Assembly (NCBI RefSeq): GCF_019801465.1 | Contig: NZ_JAHVJA010000001.1 | Span: 744,001 to 808,000, forward strand | DNA from: Leisingera daeponensis | Lineage (GTDB): Bacteria; Pseudomonadota; Alphaproteobacteria; Rhodobacterales; Rhodobacteraceae | Length of the DNA: 64,000 bases | Direction of reading: 5' to 3' | Part shown: positions 62,174 through 64,000 of the stretch, in pieces | How the letters are laid out: every line of letters begins with the position of its first letter | How positions within the stretch are numbered: position 1 is the stretch's first letter | Translations under genes and position numbers: made by a program | The notes under the pieces: model-generated | What the model was told of the DNA's origin: nothing | Seen by the model: the letters and a program-made list of their open reading frames with translations, nothing else | The model's database searches: none

Positions 62174-62830
62174 TCAGCGCAAATTGACGCGCAGGACGGC
62201 GGCGCTGGCAAACGGCAGCAGGGCAATGGAGGCGGCAGAGATCCCGGCAAGAAGCAGCAGCGGTGTTTGCACCGCCATGCCCTCGGCCCCGCGGCGGGCA
62301 ACTTCGGATCCGAAGATCAGCGTCGGCACGTAAAGCGGCATCACCAGCAGCGACATCAAAAGACCGCCGCGCTTCAGCCCCACGGTCAGCGCGGCCCCGA
62401 AGGTGCCGATGACGGACAGCGCGGGCGTCCCCAGCAGCAGCGAGACCACCAGCCACTGGAAGCCCTGAACCGGCAGGTTCAGAAGCACACCAAGCACCGG
62501 GGCCGCCATTACCAGCGGCAGCCCGGTGGTGATCCAATGCGCCAGCGCCTTGATCGAGACAGTGCTTTCCAAGGGCAGCGGCGCGGTGGCCAGGAGGTCG
62601 AGCGAGCCGTCCTCCCAATCCAGCGCCAGCAGCCGGTCGAGCGACAGCAGGCACGCCAGCAGCGCCCCCAGCCACAACACACCCGGGGCGATGCGGGCAA
62701 GCAACTCGGATTGCGGGCCGACGGAAAACGGCACCATCACGGTCACGATCAGAAAGAACGCAAGACCCAGCCCAAAGCCGCCGCCCGCCCGGAAGGCGAG
62801 CTTCAGATCCCGCAGGAGAAGCGCAATCAC
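62174..62830 (-). CDS. ccmB: Haem exporter protein CcmB
   Basis: A 218-aa membrane protein, about six helices ([20 protein letters not shown] near the start). It is the membrane partner of CcmA in the ABC-type release of haem-CcmE. Its start overlaps the ccmA stop by 4 nt. Confidence 0.96.
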   Translation of the reverse strand: MIALLLRDLKLAFRAGGGFGLGLAFFLIVTVMVPFSVGPQSELLARIAPGVLWLGALLACLLSLDRLLALDWEDGSLDLLATAPLPLESTVSIKALAHWITTGLPLVMAAPVLGVLLNLPVQGFQWLVVSLLLGTPALSVIGTFGAALTVGLKRGGLLMSLLVMPLYVPTLIFGSEVARRGAEGMAVQTPLLLLAGISAASIALLPFASAAVLRVNLR

Positions 62831-63441
62831 AGGAAGCCTCCGTCAAAATCGTCGATCTCCGGGGGCTTGGCCTTGTAGGGGCCGACCTCCAGAACATCGG
62901 CCTCAAGGCCCAGGTCGATGTGGGTAGCGATCAGCGCCGAACCGCCCTGCCCCAGATGCGCCCGCACGGCATCTGCGAACATCGCGACCGAGGTCTTGTC
63001 GAGGCTCACGGTCGGCTCATCCATGATCCAGACCGGGCGGCCAGTCACCAGCATCCGGCTCAGGCCCAGGCGGCGTTTCTGGCCCGCGGAAAGCGCACCC
63101 GCCTGCCGGTCCCGCAGGGCTTGCAGGTCGAACCCGTCCAGTGCCTGTTCTATGCCGTTGCGGCCAAACACACTGGCCCAGAAGATCAGGTTCTCCGCCA
63201 CCGTCAGCGTCGGCTTCAACCCGTCGGAATGGGCGGCATAGGCGATCTGGTCCTCAGCGCCCTCAACCTGCCCCGTCAGCGGCGGCTGCAGGCCCGCGAC
63301 GGTGCGCAGCAGGGTGGTCTTGCCAATGCCGTTGGGGCCGCGCAGGATCAGCGCCCTGCCGGGTGCCAGCGCAAAGCTCAGCCCCTCCAGCACCGGAATG
63401 CCGCCGCGCGCCACGCTCAGATCCGTCACAGTCAGTGTCAT
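62827..63441 (-). CDS. ccmA: Haem exporter ATP-binding protein CcmA
   Basis: A 204-aa ABC ATPase: Walker [13 protein letters not shown], signature [13 protein letters not shown] and Walker [13 protein letters not shown]. It powers release of holo-CcmE. First gene of the ccm operon here. Confidence 0.97.
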   Translation of the reverse strand: MTLTVTDLSVARGGIPVLEGLSFALAPGRALILRGPNGIGKTTLLRTVAGLQPPLTGQVEGAEDQIAYAAHSDGLKPTLTVAENLIFWASVFGRNGIEQALDGFDLQALRDRQAGALSAGQKRRLGLSRMLVTGRPVWIMDEPTVSLDKTSVAMFADAVRAHLGQGGSALIATHIDLGLEADVLEVGPYKAKPPEIDDFDGGFL

Positions 63442-63528
63442 GGAGTTCGCTTATCCCATTGTGCCAGCGCATGAAAAGACCATTCAGCGGAGGCGCGCTT
63501 TGCGGCAGGTCAAATGACTTTCAGGAAA

Positions 63529-63882
63529 TCAGACCGGCAGCGCCGCCATGGCAATCCGCCGCCCTTCCGACAGGAGCACATTGTAGGTCCGGCACGCCGC
63601 GGGGGAGTTCATTGTCTCCACACCCAGCCCGGCCTCCTCCAGCGCCTTGCGCAGTTCCGCCGGGATATGGGCGATCTCAGGCCCGGTGCCGATGAACAGA
63701 ACGTCAATCTGGCCGGCCAGCGCCAGCAGCGGTTCGGCATCGCCCAGCCCGCCCCAAGACGCGGTGCCGGCAGTCGAAGTCAGCACCGCCCCCTGATGCA
63801 CCTGCCCGCCGATCCGGAAGAAACCATCGCCATAGCCGTCAACCGGCTGCGCGTCGGAATAGTTCACTTCGTTCAGGCGCAT
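63529..63882 (-). CDS. Mth938-like domain protein (DUF498)
   Basis: A 117-aa protein of the Mth938/NDUFAF3 group: NEVNYSDAQPVDGYGDGFFR, LLALAGQIDVLFIGTGPEIA and LGVETMNSPAACRTYNVLLS. Related proteins help assemble respiratory complex I in mitochondria. In bacteria it is often near sec and ccm genes. The upstream gene at the window edge overlaps its operon. Confidence 0.9.
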   Translation of the reverse strand: MRLNEVNYSDAQPVDGYGDGFFRIGGQVHQGAVLTSTAGTASWGGLGDAEPLLALAGQIDVLFIGTGPEIAHIPAELRKALEEAGLGVETMNSPAACRTYNVLLSEGRRIAMAALPV

Positions 63883-63893
63883 GGGCGCTCCTT

Positions 63894-64000
63894 TCAGTCG
63901 AATACCGGGAGGCTGGATAGCACGGCCAGCGCGATCACGGAATAGGAGGCAAAACGGTAGAGCTTCTCCAGCTTGGGATCAAACAGCGCCTTGCCGGTGA
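63894..64000 (-). CDS. C-terminal end of a membrane protein, cut by the window
   Basis: Only 34 residues are seen: KALFDPKLEKLYRFASYSV, then a hydrophobic stretch IALAVLSSLPVFD and the stop. It is 11 bp from the Mth938-like start, so co-transcribed. A Sec-translocon gene is common in this place in related genomes, but the piece is too short to name. Confidence 0.6.
   Translation of the reverse strand, partial: TGKALFDPKLEKLYRFASYSVIALAVLSSLPVFD

Noticed and set aside
60988-62187. 399-aa + strand ORF across ccmG-ccmC
   Set aside because: Shadow of the ccm operon, whose genes are certain.

Overview
The window is a high-G+C alphaproteobacterial chromosome, most likely a roseobacter-clade Rhodobacteraceae (Leisingera/Phaeobacter-like). 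The evidence is a DddP-type DMSP lyase with all its metal ligands, a glnB-glnA pair, a ccmABCDG cytochrome c maturation operon, purB and acnA with roseobacter-like sequences, and prophage tail genes in a gene-transfer-agent-like order. All names come from reading motifs and from memory of families; no search was run.

Layout. (1) 1-781: remnant of an older integrated element. It holds the 5' end of an IS5-family insertion sequence fused in frame to the tail of another gene, an AlpA-type regulator, and the 3' half of a tRNA-Leu gene. (2) 765-38180: a prophage of about 37.4 kb integrated in tRNA-Leu(UAG). A 17-bp core is shared by the tRNA remnant (765-781) and the intact tRNA (38164-38180). The left 7 kb (about 900-7900) is an AT-richer cargo block on the + strand: small unknown proteins, a 949-aa PHP-domain/SMC-like ATPase (TrlF-like), and a C5-cytosine methyltransferase overlapping a probable restriction endonuclease. 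It looks like a defence island carried by the phage. From 8.3 to 27.8 kb the minus strand holds the late operon: lysis (endolysin, nested spanins), tail (host-specificity protein, NlpC/P60-like, DUF2163, tape measure, chaperones, tube), connectors, HK97-type capsid, ClpP-like protease, portal and terminase. From 27.9 to 33.6 kb come HNH, replication and modification genes. A Cro/CI-like repressor at 33.7 kb is flanked by four copies of a 17-bp operator-like site. From 34.3 to 38.0 kb the + strand early genes end in an excisionase-like gene and a tyrosine integrase.

(3) 38.2-64 kb: ordinary chromosome. It holds a degenerate Hint protein, Nnr (NAD(P)H-hydrate repair), glnB-glnA, an unusual secreted-effector-like cysteine hydrolase candidate, an Hsp70-like protein, a lytic transglycosylase, DddP, a Nudix protein, an alpha/beta hydrolase-OsmC fusion, purB, a TPR protein, an orphan FliG-like protein, an LpxL-like acyltransferase, a DUF1223 protein, acnA, two small enzymes, the ccm operon, an Mth938-like protein and a gene cut by the window end.

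The most interesting parts are the prophage-borne PHP-ATPase plus restriction-modification cargo, evidence for two elements stacked at one tRNA, the four-site operator system, an ATTTCA-rich iteron-like cluster in the phage replication region, and a holin-like/endolysin fusion.
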